Shown here piece by piece: positions 37,396-45,533 of a DNA stretch of 64,000 nucleotides. The stretch is from Lentisphaeria bacterium. Its GTDB lineage: Bacteria; Verrucomicrobiota; Lentisphaeria; Victivallales; Victivallaceae. The notes under the pieces are model-generated. The model ran no database searches. It saw only the letters and a program-made list of their open reading frames with translations, and was not told the origin of the DNA. The stretch's first letter is position 1. Every line of letters begins with the position of its first letter. Made by a program: the position numbers and the translations under genes. The DNA lies in the NCBI GenBank assembly GCA_017450705.1, contig JAFSTC010000073.1, forward strand, positions 37,449-101,448, read 5' to 3'.

Positions 37396-40053
37396 CTACT
37401 TCGCCTCGAGCAGCAGCACACGGTCGACGAAAATCTTGCTGCCCTCGGCCAGACGGAGGGAAACGACGATCTCGAACTTCCTCTCCGGCTTCGCCAGCTC
37501 GAAATAATCCCCGAGATCGAGGGAAAACCGGCCTACTTTGAGCTGACAATCGGCCGTAAGGAGCCCCGTGCGGACCGGGAAGGTCTGATACGTGTCCTTC
37601 GGAACGAGCACCCGGGAGAGGGCCTTTTCGCGGCCCGTCCTGTCCGTGAAGAAGACGCGGACTTTGCCGCTTTTCGTCTCGCCCCCCGAAGCGGCGCAGC
37701 CGGAAACGGCGGAAGCGTCGAGGACCTTTTTGCCGTGGAGCGCGGTCCCCGCCAGATCGGCGATGACCCGCTTTTTCTCAATGCCTGCGGGCAGAGGATA
37801 GCCGCCGGGGCAGTCACGGCTCGTGTCGCCCCGGACGATGACGACCCGGTCCACGGCGTAGACGGTGTCGGAGACCTTGAGGGAGACGTAAACGCCCACG
37901 TCGTTGTCGTAGAGATCCGGCGGCCGGATCGCGTCGTTGACGAAAAGCTGAAGGGTCCAGGAGCTGTGCATGTACAGCAGCGGATTGCCGCCGAGGCGGC
38001 AGCGGCCGAGATAATACCAGTGATATTTGCCGTCCTTGACCACGGCGCCGTCGGGGATCATCGCGCCCCGCAGAAGAGCCTTGCGCGCGGCGGAATCGTG
38101 GACGCCCATGACGATCCCGGACCCCGTCATCTTCTGCGGCGTCATGTAGGGATGGTTCGGGACGGCGGCCTTGCCGCCCGCGGCGTCGGGATCGTCGATG
38201 ATCTTGTTGTACCGCTGCTGCGCGAGCTGGGGCCAGCCGTAGTCGGAGATCACCGCCGCGTTCTCGAAGCCTTTGAGCGGCGGCAGAGCGGCCAGCGCCG
38301 CGTCGCAGAGCGTCTTGATCCGCGGGATGAGCTTCCTCTGGTGGTAGGGCCCCTGAAGTTTCATGCGGCGCATGGCGACTTTGCGGAAGTTCTCGATGTA
38401 GTCCCGGTCGGAAATTTTGAATTTTTCGATCTTCGCCCAGGCGACGGCGGCCCACTCGTCGGTGACCCGGTCGTTACGGAGCGGGTCGTCCTTCGTGAGA
38501 CGGTCGCCCTCTTTGATGAGGGCTTCGGCCTTTTCGAAGAAGGCCTTGTCCAGATCTGTGCGGGCGGCGAGGGGGTAGCTGTCGATGCACCGGGGCAGTT
38601 TGGCCATGCCCTCTTCGAGGAGCTTGTGCAGCGCCAGCATCTGGGGAGCGGCCTTGCCGTAGTAGGCCTTGCAGAAGCGTTCGATCTCGGCGTCGATGTC
38701 ACGGCTGGGATCCACCATGAAGCGGTAGCCGATGTAGGTGCGCATCCGCCAGAAGCTGGTGACGTGGGCCCCCTGACACTCGGGCTTCACGGACTGGACG
38801 CCCAGCTGTTTGTAGAACTTGAGATTTTCCGCGATGGTCCGGACGTTGGTGCTGGGGTACTGGGGCCGGTTGTAGTCGATCCAGTAGTCGGCGATCATGA
38901 GCGTGGCGATCTTTGCCCACTTGAGGTGCAGATCACGCACCACCTTGTTGCAGGGAGCCGCGTAGGGGCGGAAATAGTCCCGTTCCCGCCCGGGGACCGT
39001 GGAGCCGTAGGCGATGCCGATCCAGACGTTTTTTTCGGGATCCATGCCGTTTTCGGGCGGAAAGCCGTGCATGCCGTAGGAGTCCGTGGTGAAACGGACC
39101 TCGGGGTATTTCTTTGCCGCCCGGCGGGCGATCTGATTGACGAAATACAGCTTCGCACCGCTCCAGCCGTGCTTTTTGACCAGCGCCTGACAGCCCGGGC
39201 ACTGGCACTCGTTTCGGTTGTCGTTGGTGGCCAGGGTGTAAAGGCGGGGATACTCCCACTTTTCGCGGCCCTTGCGGTCGGCTTCGACGTAGGACTCGAA
39301 CTTCTTCCAGAACCACTCCGCCGTCTTGGGGTTGCTGTAACAGATCTGGCCGGGCCCGAGACTGGTGGTCGAGCGGACCCGCTTGCCCCCGTTGAGCGAC
39401 AGGATATCCATATCCGCGTCGGGCACGTCCTTCGTATAGTCGCAGAAGGTGTGATTGAACCGGGGCAGGCCGAAGAGCGGCGGGATGGGGTAATCGTCGA
39501 AGGCCTTGTCCAGTTTGGCGTGGAACCAGTTCTGCCGGTTGCGGATCTTGTAGGCCTCGTGATTTTTGCCGAAGTTGCTGTAGATGGAGCGCCACGGGAT
39601 GGCGGGTTTTCCCCGCAGCAGGAGACCGCTTTTCCAGGTGACGGAGCCGACCTTGTCGATGTGGAGATTCTCCTCATCGAGCCACATGGCGTTGAGGGTG
39701 TTCTCCAGAAACTCGTACACGCCGTAGAGGGTCCCCCGGGGGAAGCCGCCGCCGATGATCAGCGTTTCGGGGGACACGGCCTTGACGAAGTGCTCCTCCT
39801 CGCCGAATTTCGAAAAATCCGCGCCGTTCTTCCGGGCGAAGGCGGTTTCCCCCAGATAGATGCGCTTGCCCTGAGCCGGAGCGGACTCCTCGGAAACGAT
39901 CTTTGCGGCCTTCCCCGTGGCGGCCCTGAGGTGGAGGACCAGCTCCTCCGCCGCCTTCTTCTCCGGAACCTTGGCGTCCTTGGGGACGACGATCACCGGC
40001 AGAGCCGCGAGCGAAAAGGCGCACAGCGCCGAAAGAAAGAAAAGTGTCTTCAT
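37396..40053 (-). CDS. Secreted DUF4838 protein, glycosidase-like
   Basis: An 885-residue protein with signal peptide MKTLFFLSALCAFSLAALP. The N-terminal domain (about 20-115; VPEKKAAEELVLHLRAATGK, RIYLGETAFARKNG) resembles the alpha/beta domain that precedes barrels in GH20 and GH67. The DUF4838 part follows (about 130-520; ATNDNRNECQCPGCQALVK, FTTDSYGMHGFPPENG), and a beta-rich C-terminal third. DUF4838 proteins are common in polysaccharide loci but lack an agreed activity. It lies 32 bases after the pseudopilin and shares an operon with the GH28 fusion, which points to pectin-like or glucuronan substrates. Confidence 0.8.
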   Translation of the reverse strand: MKTLFFLSALCAFSLAALPVIVVPKDAKVPEKKAAEELVLHLRAATGKAAKIVSEESAPAQGKRIYLGETAFARKNGADFSKFGEEEHFVKAVSPETLIIGGGFPRGTLYGVYEFLENTLNAMWLDEENLHIDKVGSVTWKSGLLLRGKPAIPWRSIYSNFGKNHEAYKIRNRQNWFHAKLDKAFDDYPIPPLFGLPRFNHTFCDYTKDVPDADMDILSLNGGKRVRSTTSLGPGQICYSNPKTAEWFWKKFESYVEADRKGREKWEYPRLYTLATNDNRNECQCPGCQALVKKHGWSGAKLYFVNQIARRAAKKYPEVRFTTDSYGMHGFPPENGMDPEKNVWIGIAYGSTVPGRERDYFRPYAAPCNKVVRDLHLKWAKIATLMIADYWIDYNRPQYPSTNVRTIAENLKFYKQLGVQSVKPECQGAHVTSFWRMRTYIGYRFMVDPSRDIDAEIERFCKAYYGKAAPQMLALHKLLEEGMAKLPRCIDSYPLAARTDLDKAFFEKAEALIKEGDRLTKDDPLRNDRVTDEWAAVAWAKIEKFKISDRDYIENFRKVAMRRMKLQGPYHQRKLIPRIKTLCDAALAALPPLKGFENAAVISDYGWPQLAQQRYNKIIDDPDAAGGKAAVPNHPYMTPQKMTGSGIVMGVHDSAARKALLRGAMIPDGAVVKDGKYHWYYLGRCRLGGNPLLYMHSSWTLQLFVNDAIRPPDLYDNDVGVYVSLKVSDTVYAVDRVVIVRGDTSRDCPGGYPLPAGIEKKRVIADLAGTALHGKKVLDASAVSGCAASGGETKSGKVRVFFTDRTGREKALSRVLVPKDTYQTFPVRTGLLTADCQLKVGRFSLDLGDYFELAKPERKFEIVVSLRLAEGSKIFVDRVLLLEAK

Positions 40054-40085
40054 GGTGAAAAGTCTTTCAAGTCGGACGGAGGGCA

Positions 40086-40814
40086 TCATATTTCCGGTAT
40101 CATGTTTTCGTCTGTGACCGACGGATAATTGGCCAGCGCCGCATGCCCGTCCGCCCAGAGGATATTCGCCCGGCCCGCATGGCGGTACTGGATGTAGGAG
40201 ACCCAGGCGAGCCCGGCACTGTCGGGATAGCACTCAGCATAATCGAAAATGCTCGAGGGCTTGCGCAGCTGACCGCGCTTGAAGATCCTGTAGGGATATT
40301 TGGCGTTGCTGGTGTCCACCACGGCGGATTTGCCGTTGCCGCCGTCCTTGCCCCGGATCCTGTCGTTGCAGGCGATCTTGCCGCCGTTGGTCCCCACGAG
40401 CTGGGACTCATCGGGCGTTCTGGCCTTTCCCAGCCCCAGCGGGCAGTAGATCTGGGACTTCTTGAAGGTGGGGAAGCCCATTCTCGCCCGGGATTCCGGA
40501 ACGTACTCGTTGCCCGTGTCCGTCGCCTCGGCCGTCAGCAGGATCAGCCAGTTCTTGCCGCTGGGATACCGGTTGACCCCCAGGATCCGGAAGGGCAGGA
40601 AATAGCCGTCGTAGGAGTCCGAGTACTGGGCGTTGAACAGGCCGAACTGCTTGAAATTGTTGACGCACGACGAAGTCTTCGCCGCATCCCGGGCCTGCGC
40701 CAGGGCGGGCATCAGCATGGCCGCCAATATGGCGATGATGGCGATCACCACCAGGAGCTCGATCAGGGTGAACCTCTTTGCCGCTTTTCCGCGGACGGAA
40801 CGGTCTCTTCTCAT
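40086..40814 (-). CDS. Pseudopilin-like H-X9-DG protein (module 4)
   Basis: A 242-residue protein with basic leader [14 protein letters not shown], the [11 protein letters not shown] segment (Arg before the Phe) and the C-terminal [15 protein letters not shown] (H-X9-DG). AGGAAAGGAAG precedes the ATG. It again lies directly before a secreted glycosidase-like gene. A small palindrome, GTTTC-GG-GAAAC (40837-40848), lies just upstream. Confidence 0.9.
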   Translation of the reverse strand: MRRDRSVRGKAAKRFTLIELLVVIAIIAILAAMLMPALAQARDAAKTSSCVNNFKQFGLFNAQYSDSYDGYFLPFRILGVNRYPSGKNWLILLTAEATDTGNEYVPESRARMGFPTFKKSQIYCPLGLGKARTPDESQLVGTNGGKIACNDRIRGKDGGNGKSAVVDTSNAKYPYRIFKRGQLRKPSSIFDYAECYPDSAGLAWVSYIQYRHAGRANILWADGHAALANYPSVTDENMIPEI

Positions 40815-40873
40815 TTTTCTTCCTTTCCTTATTATGGTTTCGGGAAACGAACTTTTTTGTCCGATATTTCCTC

Positions 40874-41794
40874 TCATCTCGATCTTGCGAAATCGGCGGA
40901 CCGGCGGAAATAATCGTCCAGCCGCTCGATGGAAAACTCCTCGACGACTTGCGCCGCCGTGATCTCCCGCATCTCGGAGGTCACGAGGACGCAGCCGAGG
41001 CGCCCGGGATCGAAAACCGTGATCCCCGGGCCGTATTTCTTTTTTGCCTGCAGGAGCTTCTCCCGGTTGCCGTCCAGATGGACGACCTCGTAATCGGTAT
41101 TGATATCCGCCGTCACGAAGGCGTGATAATTGGTGGAGCAGGCCACCTTGTGCCCCAGCGGGTCGAGGATCGCGCACTCGTTTCCCGCGACGGCGCCGGC
41201 GAAATAACTGCGGCAGCGGTAGGCCCAGTACGACTGCATCAGGCCTCCGTGGTACATGGAACTGAAGAGGAGAAGATCGGGCTTTTTCGCGGCGTACCGC
41301 TCAAGAAGCTCCGTGAAATTGAGATCGAAACAGATGACGAAGCCGACTTTTCCGAGCTCGGTTTCGGCCACGGTCTCGGCTTTTCCCGGCAGGATGTTCT
41401 GCTGCTCCGTCTCGCAGATCACGGGATAATTCTTGTCGTAGACGGCCAGCACCTCCCCGCCGCGGCCGATCAGGCGCGTGGAGTTGCGCCGGGTGCCGTC
41501 CGGCAGCTCCCGGCAGGCGGCGAAGGCGATGAAACAATGGTTGTCGAGGGCCTTCTGCCGGAAGAACGCCAGCATTTCCGCACCGTGTTCATGATAATAC
41601 GCCAGCCGGTCGCGCAGAGACATCCGGGGAAACCTGTCGCAGCACTCGGGAAGGACGACGACATCGGGCCGGTCGGGAAAGACCTGATCGAACTGGCGTT
41701 CCCAGTGTTCCCTCATCAGCCGGACCGACTCGTTTTTCGCCGGGATCTCCTGGGGCGGCACAGGTCCCAGGGCGGATATTTTTAACCGTCTCAT
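40874..41794 (-). CDS. Nitrilase-superfamily carbon-nitrogen hydrolase
   Basis: The 306-residue protein shows the Glu-Lys-Cys triad of the superfamily: VVLPECCDR near 50, YDKNYPV near 122 and [10 protein letters not shown] near 157. No signal peptide. Members hydrolyse amides such as N-carbamoyl compounds. A perfect consensus promoter (41867-41895) precedes it, and the pseudopilin starts 59 bases after its stop, so it may be the first gene of module 4. An amidase fits removal of amide or acetyl groups from an amino sugar or uronamide, but its substrate is unknown. Confidence 0.85.
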   Translation of the reverse strand: MRRLKISALGPVPPQEIPAKNESVRLMREHWERQFDQVFPDRPDVVVLPECCDRFPRMSLRDRLAYYHEHGAEMLAFFRQKALDNHCFIAFAACRELPDGTRRNSTRLIGRGGEVLAVYDKNYPVICETEQQNILPGKAETVAETELGKVGFVICFDLNFTELLERYAAKKPDLLLFSSMYHGGLMQSYWAYRCRSYFAGAVAGNECAILDPLGHKVACSTNYHAFVTADINTDYEVVHLDGNREKLLQAKKKYGPGITVFDPGRLGCVLVTSEMREITAAQVVEEFSIERLDDYFRRSADFARSR

Positions 41795-41866
41795 AACAGA
41801 AGCTGTCTTCGGCCGCCTGCCCGCGCAGGGGACCGAGCCTTTCAAAAACTTCGATTGCCCGGGGAA

Positions 41867-41895
41867 ATTATACCACAGAACGGCCCTTTTGTCAA
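41867..41895 (-). promoter_or_regulatory. Perfect consensus promoter of module 4
   Basis: Read on the minus strand: TTGACA (41895-41890), 17 bases, TATAAT (41872-41867). This is the only perfect sigma-70 consensus seen in the window. The leader to the nitrilase ATG is about 65 bases and shows no obvious operator. Confidence 0.85.
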
Positions 41896-41995
41896 CACCG
41901 GTCGTTTGAAAAAAAAGACATTTTTTCAGGAGGTTGTTTGAATTATTAATACGCAGGCGTCGCATCCGGCGCCGGGGAGCGGCGGACTTTTGCGG

Positions 41996-43507
41996 TCACT
42001 TTTTCCCGGCGAGGCCGAGGCGGTTCATGCGGTAATTCATCATGCGGGGGGAGAGCCCCAGCTCCCGGCCGGCGGCGGAGAGGCTGCCGTCGTGCCGGGA
42101 AATGGCGTCGGTGAGGAACTCCCTTTCGCATCTCTCGAGCTTCTCCCGGAGCGTGCCGCCCCGGGGTATCTCCGGAGCGGTCTCCGCCCCCGCCTGAAGG
42201 GAGGGCGGCAGATTGCCGCTGTGGATGCAGTCGTCCGGCGTCGTGAGCACGGCGCGCTCCATGCAGTTTTCCAGCTCCCGGACGTTGCCCGGCCAGCTGT
42301 AGGTCATCAGCAGACGGGTGGCCGCGGGAGAGAGTTTCGTGATTTTTTTGTTGTACTTGACGTTGAGCCGCTCGATGAAGTGCTCCGCAAGCAGGATGAT
42401 GTCGCTGGAGCGCTGGGCAAGCGGCGGCAGCATGATGGGAAAGATGTTGAGCCGGTAAAAGAGGTCCTCGCGGAAAAGCTTCTTCTCCATGAGCTCCTCC
42501 AGATTCCGGCTGGTCGCGGCGAGGAAGCGGACGTCGGAATGAAGTTCCTCGTTGCTGCCCACCCGGGAAAAAGTTCTTTCCTGAAGGAAACGGAGCAGTT
42601 TCACCTGGGTCTGCATGGTGAGGTCGCCGATCTCGTCGAGGAACAGCGTCCCGCCGTCGGCGGCCTCGGCCCGGCCGATCCGGCGTGCGAGGGCGCCGGT
42701 GAAGGCGCCCTTTTCGTGCCCGAAGAGTTCGCTTTCGACCAGATTTTCGGGCAGCGCGGCGCAGTTGAGCGTGACGAAGGGTTTGTCCCGGCGGCCGGAA
42801 AGTTCGACGATGGCGTGGGCGAGAAGCTCCTTGCCCGTGCCGCTGGCGCCGCGGATGAGCACGGTGGCGTCGGTGGGAGCCACCTGACGGAGTTCGGTGT
42901 AGACCTGCTGCATCTCGCGGCAGTTGCCGATGAGTTTGCCCGGAGCGTTCTGCAGCATGCTGCGGAGCTTGCGGTTCTCGTCCAGAAGCGTCTGCTTTTC
43001 CTGATGCAGAAGCAGGCACTCCGAGGCGGAGTCCGCCGTGATGTTGGCCAGGATCTCGAGGAAGGCCACGTCGCCGTCGAGATTGGTTTCCGGCGTGATG
43101 GGGCGGTCCACCGACAAGGTCCCGATGAGCTTTTCGTGGTGGAACAGCGGCACGCAGATGAAGGCCGTCGGACCGTCGTACCTGTGCTTGCCCGTCCGGT
43201 TCAGGAACCGGGGGTCCTTGCGCAGATCGGGGATCACGTGACTGCGGCCGGTCTCGGCCACGTGGCCCGTGATGCCCTCCCCCAGATTGTAGAAGCCCTT
43301 TTTCTTCTCCGCCTCGGTGAGGCCGTGGGAGGCCTCGATGCGCAAAGTGTCCCCGTAACGGAGCGAAAAGGTCCCCCGGCGCATCCCCAGCTCGCGGTCG
43401 ATGATCTCCAACACCTTTTCCAGCATCGTCCCGACGTCGCGGCCGTGGATCAGCACCGAACTGATCTTCTGGATCACCAGAATCTGCGGCTGTACTTCCG
43501 TTCCCAT
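41996..43507 (-). CDS. NifA-like sigma-54-dependent activator with GAF domain
   Basis: A 503-residue enhancer-binding protein: GAF sensor (about 10-165), AAA+ domain (about 185-420) with Walker A GASGTGKE (220-227), the sigma-54 contact motif GAFTGA (267-272) and Walker B GGTLFLDE (285-292), then a Fis-type helix-turn-helix (SLSAAGRELGLSPRMMNYRM). There is no receiver domain, so it is not a phosphorelay NtrC. It follows dapL in the gltBD-dapFL direction, and two sigma-54 promoters lie upstream at 51376 and 51502, which makes it their prime candidate activator. No ribosome site is seen, and the nearest promoter leaves only about 5 leader bases. Confidence 0.9.
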   Translation of the reverse strand: MGTEVQPQILVIQKISSVLIHGRDVGTMLEKVLEIIDRELGMRRGTFSLRYGDTLRIEASHGLTEAEKKKGFYNLGEGITGHVAETGRSHVIPDLRKDPRFLNRTGKHRYDGPTAFICVPLFHHEKLIGTLSVDRPITPETNLDGDVAFLEILANITADSASECLLLHQEKQTLLDENRKLRSMLQNAPGKLIGNCREMQQVYTELRQVAPTDATVLIRGASGTGKELLAHAIVELSGRRDKPFVTLNCAALPENLVESELFGHEKGAFTGALARRIGRAEAADGGTLFLDEIGDLTMQTQVKLLRFLQERTFSRVGSNEELHSDVRFLAATSRNLEELMEKKLFREDLFYRLNIFPIMLPPLAQRSSDIILLAEHFIERLNVKYNKKITKLSPAATRLLMTYSWPGNVRELENCMERAVLTTPDDCIHSGNLPPSLQAGAETAPEIPRGGTLREKLERCEREFLTDAISRHDGSLSAAGRELGLSPRMMNYRMNRLGLAGKK

Positions 43508-43518
43508 GACGGGAACGT

Positions 43519-43547
43519 AATATACACGCTTTTTTCCCGGTTATCAA
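43519..43547 (-). promoter_or_regulatory. Promoter of the NifA-like gene
   Basis: Minus strand TTGATA (43547-43542), 17 bases, TATATT (43524-43519). It overlaps the dapL stop codon. The predicted RNA start lies about 5 bases before the ATG, so the message may be nearly leaderless. Confidence 0.6.
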
Positions 43548-44764
43548 GCCGGGATCGGCGGCATTTCCGCGATCCGGCGGACCGCCTCGCGGGTCTTTTC
43601 GGGGTCGCCGAAAGCGGTCAGCCTGAAAAAGCCTTCGCCGCCGGGACCGAAGCCGCTGCCGGGCGTGCCCGCCACGGCGCATTTTTCCAGCAGGAAATCG
43701 AAAAAGTCGAAGGAGCCGATCTTGTCGGGGAGCTGCCACCAGATGTAGGGCGCGTGCTCGCCGCCGAAAACCGTGTATCCGCTCTCCTTGAGGCCCTTGC
43801 GGATGACTTCGGCGTTGCGCATGTAGCTTGCGATCACCTCGCGGGTCTGCTCCCGGCCCGCGGGGGTGTACACCGCCTCGGCCGCCCGCTGGACGATGTA
43901 GTTCACGCCGTTGAACTTGGTGGTCTGCCGCCTGAGCCACATGCGGCGCAGTTCCTCCATCTCGCGGGGGATCACGGTGAAGGCGCAGCGCACACCCGTG
44001 AATCCGGCGCTCTTGGAGAAGCTGTGGAACTCGACGGCGCACTTCTTCGCCCCGGGGATCTCGTAGATGGAGCGGACGAGCGAGGGATCCCCGATATAGT
44101 CCGCATAGGCCGCGTCGAAGAGGATCACGGCGTCGTTGGCAAGGGAAAAATCCACCAGTTTCTCCAGCGTGGAACGGGTCAGCACCGTGCCGGTGGGATT
44201 GTTGGGACTGCAGAGATAAATAAGCCGCGCATCCGCGGGGGGCAGATCGGGCTGGAAGCCGTTCTCAGCGGTACAGGGCATGTAGGCGATGCGGGGATAC
44301 CGGCCGTCGGGACCGGGGCGGCCGCCGCGGCCGGCCATGACGTTGCTGTCCAGATAGACCGGGTAGACCGGGTCGGGGATGGCGACGCGGCAGTCGGCCG
44401 AAAACAGCTCCTGGATATTGGCCACGTCGCACTTGGAGCCGTCGCTCACGAAAATCTCGTCGGCGGAAATGTCGATGGCCCGGGAGGCATATTCCGCCGC
44501 CGCGATGGCCTCGCGCAGAAAGGCGTACCCCTGCTCCGGACCGTAGCCGCGGAAGGTCTCGGCGCAGGCCATCTCGTCCACCGCGCGGTGCATGGCTTCG
44601 ATGACGGCGGGCACGAGGGGCCGGGTCACGTCGCCGATGCCGAGACGGATGATCTCCCGCTCCGGATGCTTCTCCCGGCAGGCCGCGATCTTGCGGGCGA
44701 TCTGCGAAAAGAGATAGGACTCCGGCAGAAGTCCGTAATTGCCGTTGAGCAGTTCAGTCTTCAT
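43544..44764 (-). CDS. dapL: LL-diaminopimelate aminotransferase
   Basis: A 406-residue fold-type I aminotransferase beginning NGNYGLLPESYLFSQIARKI, the typical DapL N-terminus, with RLGIGDVTRPL near 41, YLCSPNNPTGT near 180, and the PLP lysine in FHSFSKSAGFTG near 245. It converts tetrahydrodipicolinate directly to LL-diaminopimelate with glutamate as donor, bypassing DapD/DapC/DapE, a route used by Chlamydiae, Lentisphaerota and relatives. It overlaps dapF by 11 bases and shares the operon with glutamate synthase, which supplies its amino donor. Confidence 0.95.
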   Translation of the reverse strand: MKTELLNGNYGLLPESYLFSQIARKIAACREKHPEREIIRLGIGDVTRPLVPAVIEAMHRAVDEMACAETFRGYGPEQGYAFLREAIAAAEYASRAIDISADEIFVSDGSKCDVANIQELFSADCRVAIPDPVYPVYLDSNVMAGRGGRPGPDGRYPRIAYMPCTAENGFQPDLPPADARLIYLCSPNNPTGTVLTRSTLEKLVDFSLANDAVILFDAAYADYIGDPSLVRSIYEIPGAKKCAVEFHSFSKSAGFTGVRCAFTVIPREMEELRRMWLRRQTTKFNGVNYIVQRAAEAVYTPAGREQTREVIASYMRNAEVIRKGLKESGYTVFGGEHAPYIWWQLPDKIGSFDFFDFLLEKCAVAGTPGSGFGPGGEGFFRLTAFGDPEKTREAVRRIAEMPPIPA

Positions 44765-45533
44765 TTTCGATCTCTCCTCTGAAAATCTCCCGGGCGGGCC
44801 CCGTCATGAAGACGGACCGGCCCGGCGTGTGTTCGACGTGCAGCGTTCCGCCGTCGAGGACGATGTCGGCCTCTTTCCCGCAGAGGCCCCGCTTCTGGGC
44901 GGCGGCCAGCGTGGCGCAGCTGCCCGTGCCGCAGGCGGCGGTGATGCCGCATCCCCGCTCCCAGACCCGCATGCGGATCCGGCCGGGGGCGAGGACCTGG
45001 GCGAATTCGATGTTGCACCGGTCGGGGAACAGGGGATCGTGTTCCAGCACGGGGCCCCACTTTTCCAGCGGCACGGCAGAAACGTCCTTCGTGAAGATCA
45101 CGGCGTGGGGGTTGCCCATGGAGACGGTGACGGCCAGAAAGGACTGCCCGTCGGCGGCGAGACAGACGTCTCCGAGAAACTCCCGCGGGAGCCCCATGTC
45201 CACCCGCACCTGCCCGTCGTCCAGCAGTTCCGGGGAGACGATCCCCGAGAGGGTATGCAGATGAAAGACCCGCCCCTCCCCCAATTTGCGGGAGATGATG
45301 AATTTGGCCGCGCACCGGGTGGCGTTGCCGCACATGGCGGCCTCGGACCCGTCGGCGTTGTAGATCTTCATCTCGAAATCCGCGCCCCCCAGGGGCCGGA
45401 TCAGGATCACGCCGTCGCCGCCGATGCCGAAGCGGCGGTCGCACAGCCGGGGCACGGAAGAGATATCCACCGCCTCGCCCGGTTCCGGAAAGATGAAATC
45501 ATTGCCCAGTCCGCTCCATTTGCCGAATCTCAT
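44754..45533 (-). CDS. dapF: Diaminopimelate epimerase
   Basis: A 259-residue enzyme with the two catalytic cysteines in the expected places: AMCGNATRC near 72 and ITAACGTGSCA near 208. It interconverts LL- and meso-diaminopimelate for peptidoglycan and lysine. The start FGKWSGLGNDFIF is typical of the family. It overlaps gltD by 4 bases at its start and dapL by 11 at its end, so the two lysine genes and glutamate synthase are translated as a unit. Confidence 0.96.
   Translation of the reverse strand: MRFGKWSGLGNDFIFPEPGEAVDISSVPRLCDRRFGIGGDGVILIRPLGGADFEMKIYNADGSEAAMCGNATRCAAKFIISRKLGEGRVFHLHTLSGIVSPELLDDGQVRVDMGLPREFLGDVCLAADGQSFLAVTVSMGNPHAVIFTKDVSAVPLEKWGPVLEHDPLFPDRCNIEFAQVLAPGRIRMRVWERGCGITAACGTGSCATLAAAQKRGLCGKEADIVLDGGTLHVEHTPGRSVFMTGPAREIFRGEIENED

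Noticed and set aside
36703..40128. Long plus-strand open frame opposite the DUF4838 and GH28 genes
   Set aside because: Antisense shadow; the minus-strand proteins have clear motifs and ribosome sites.
41946..41998. Terminator after the NifA-like gene
   Set aside because: GC-rich partial stems are present but none gives a clean hairpin with a T-run on the minus strand.
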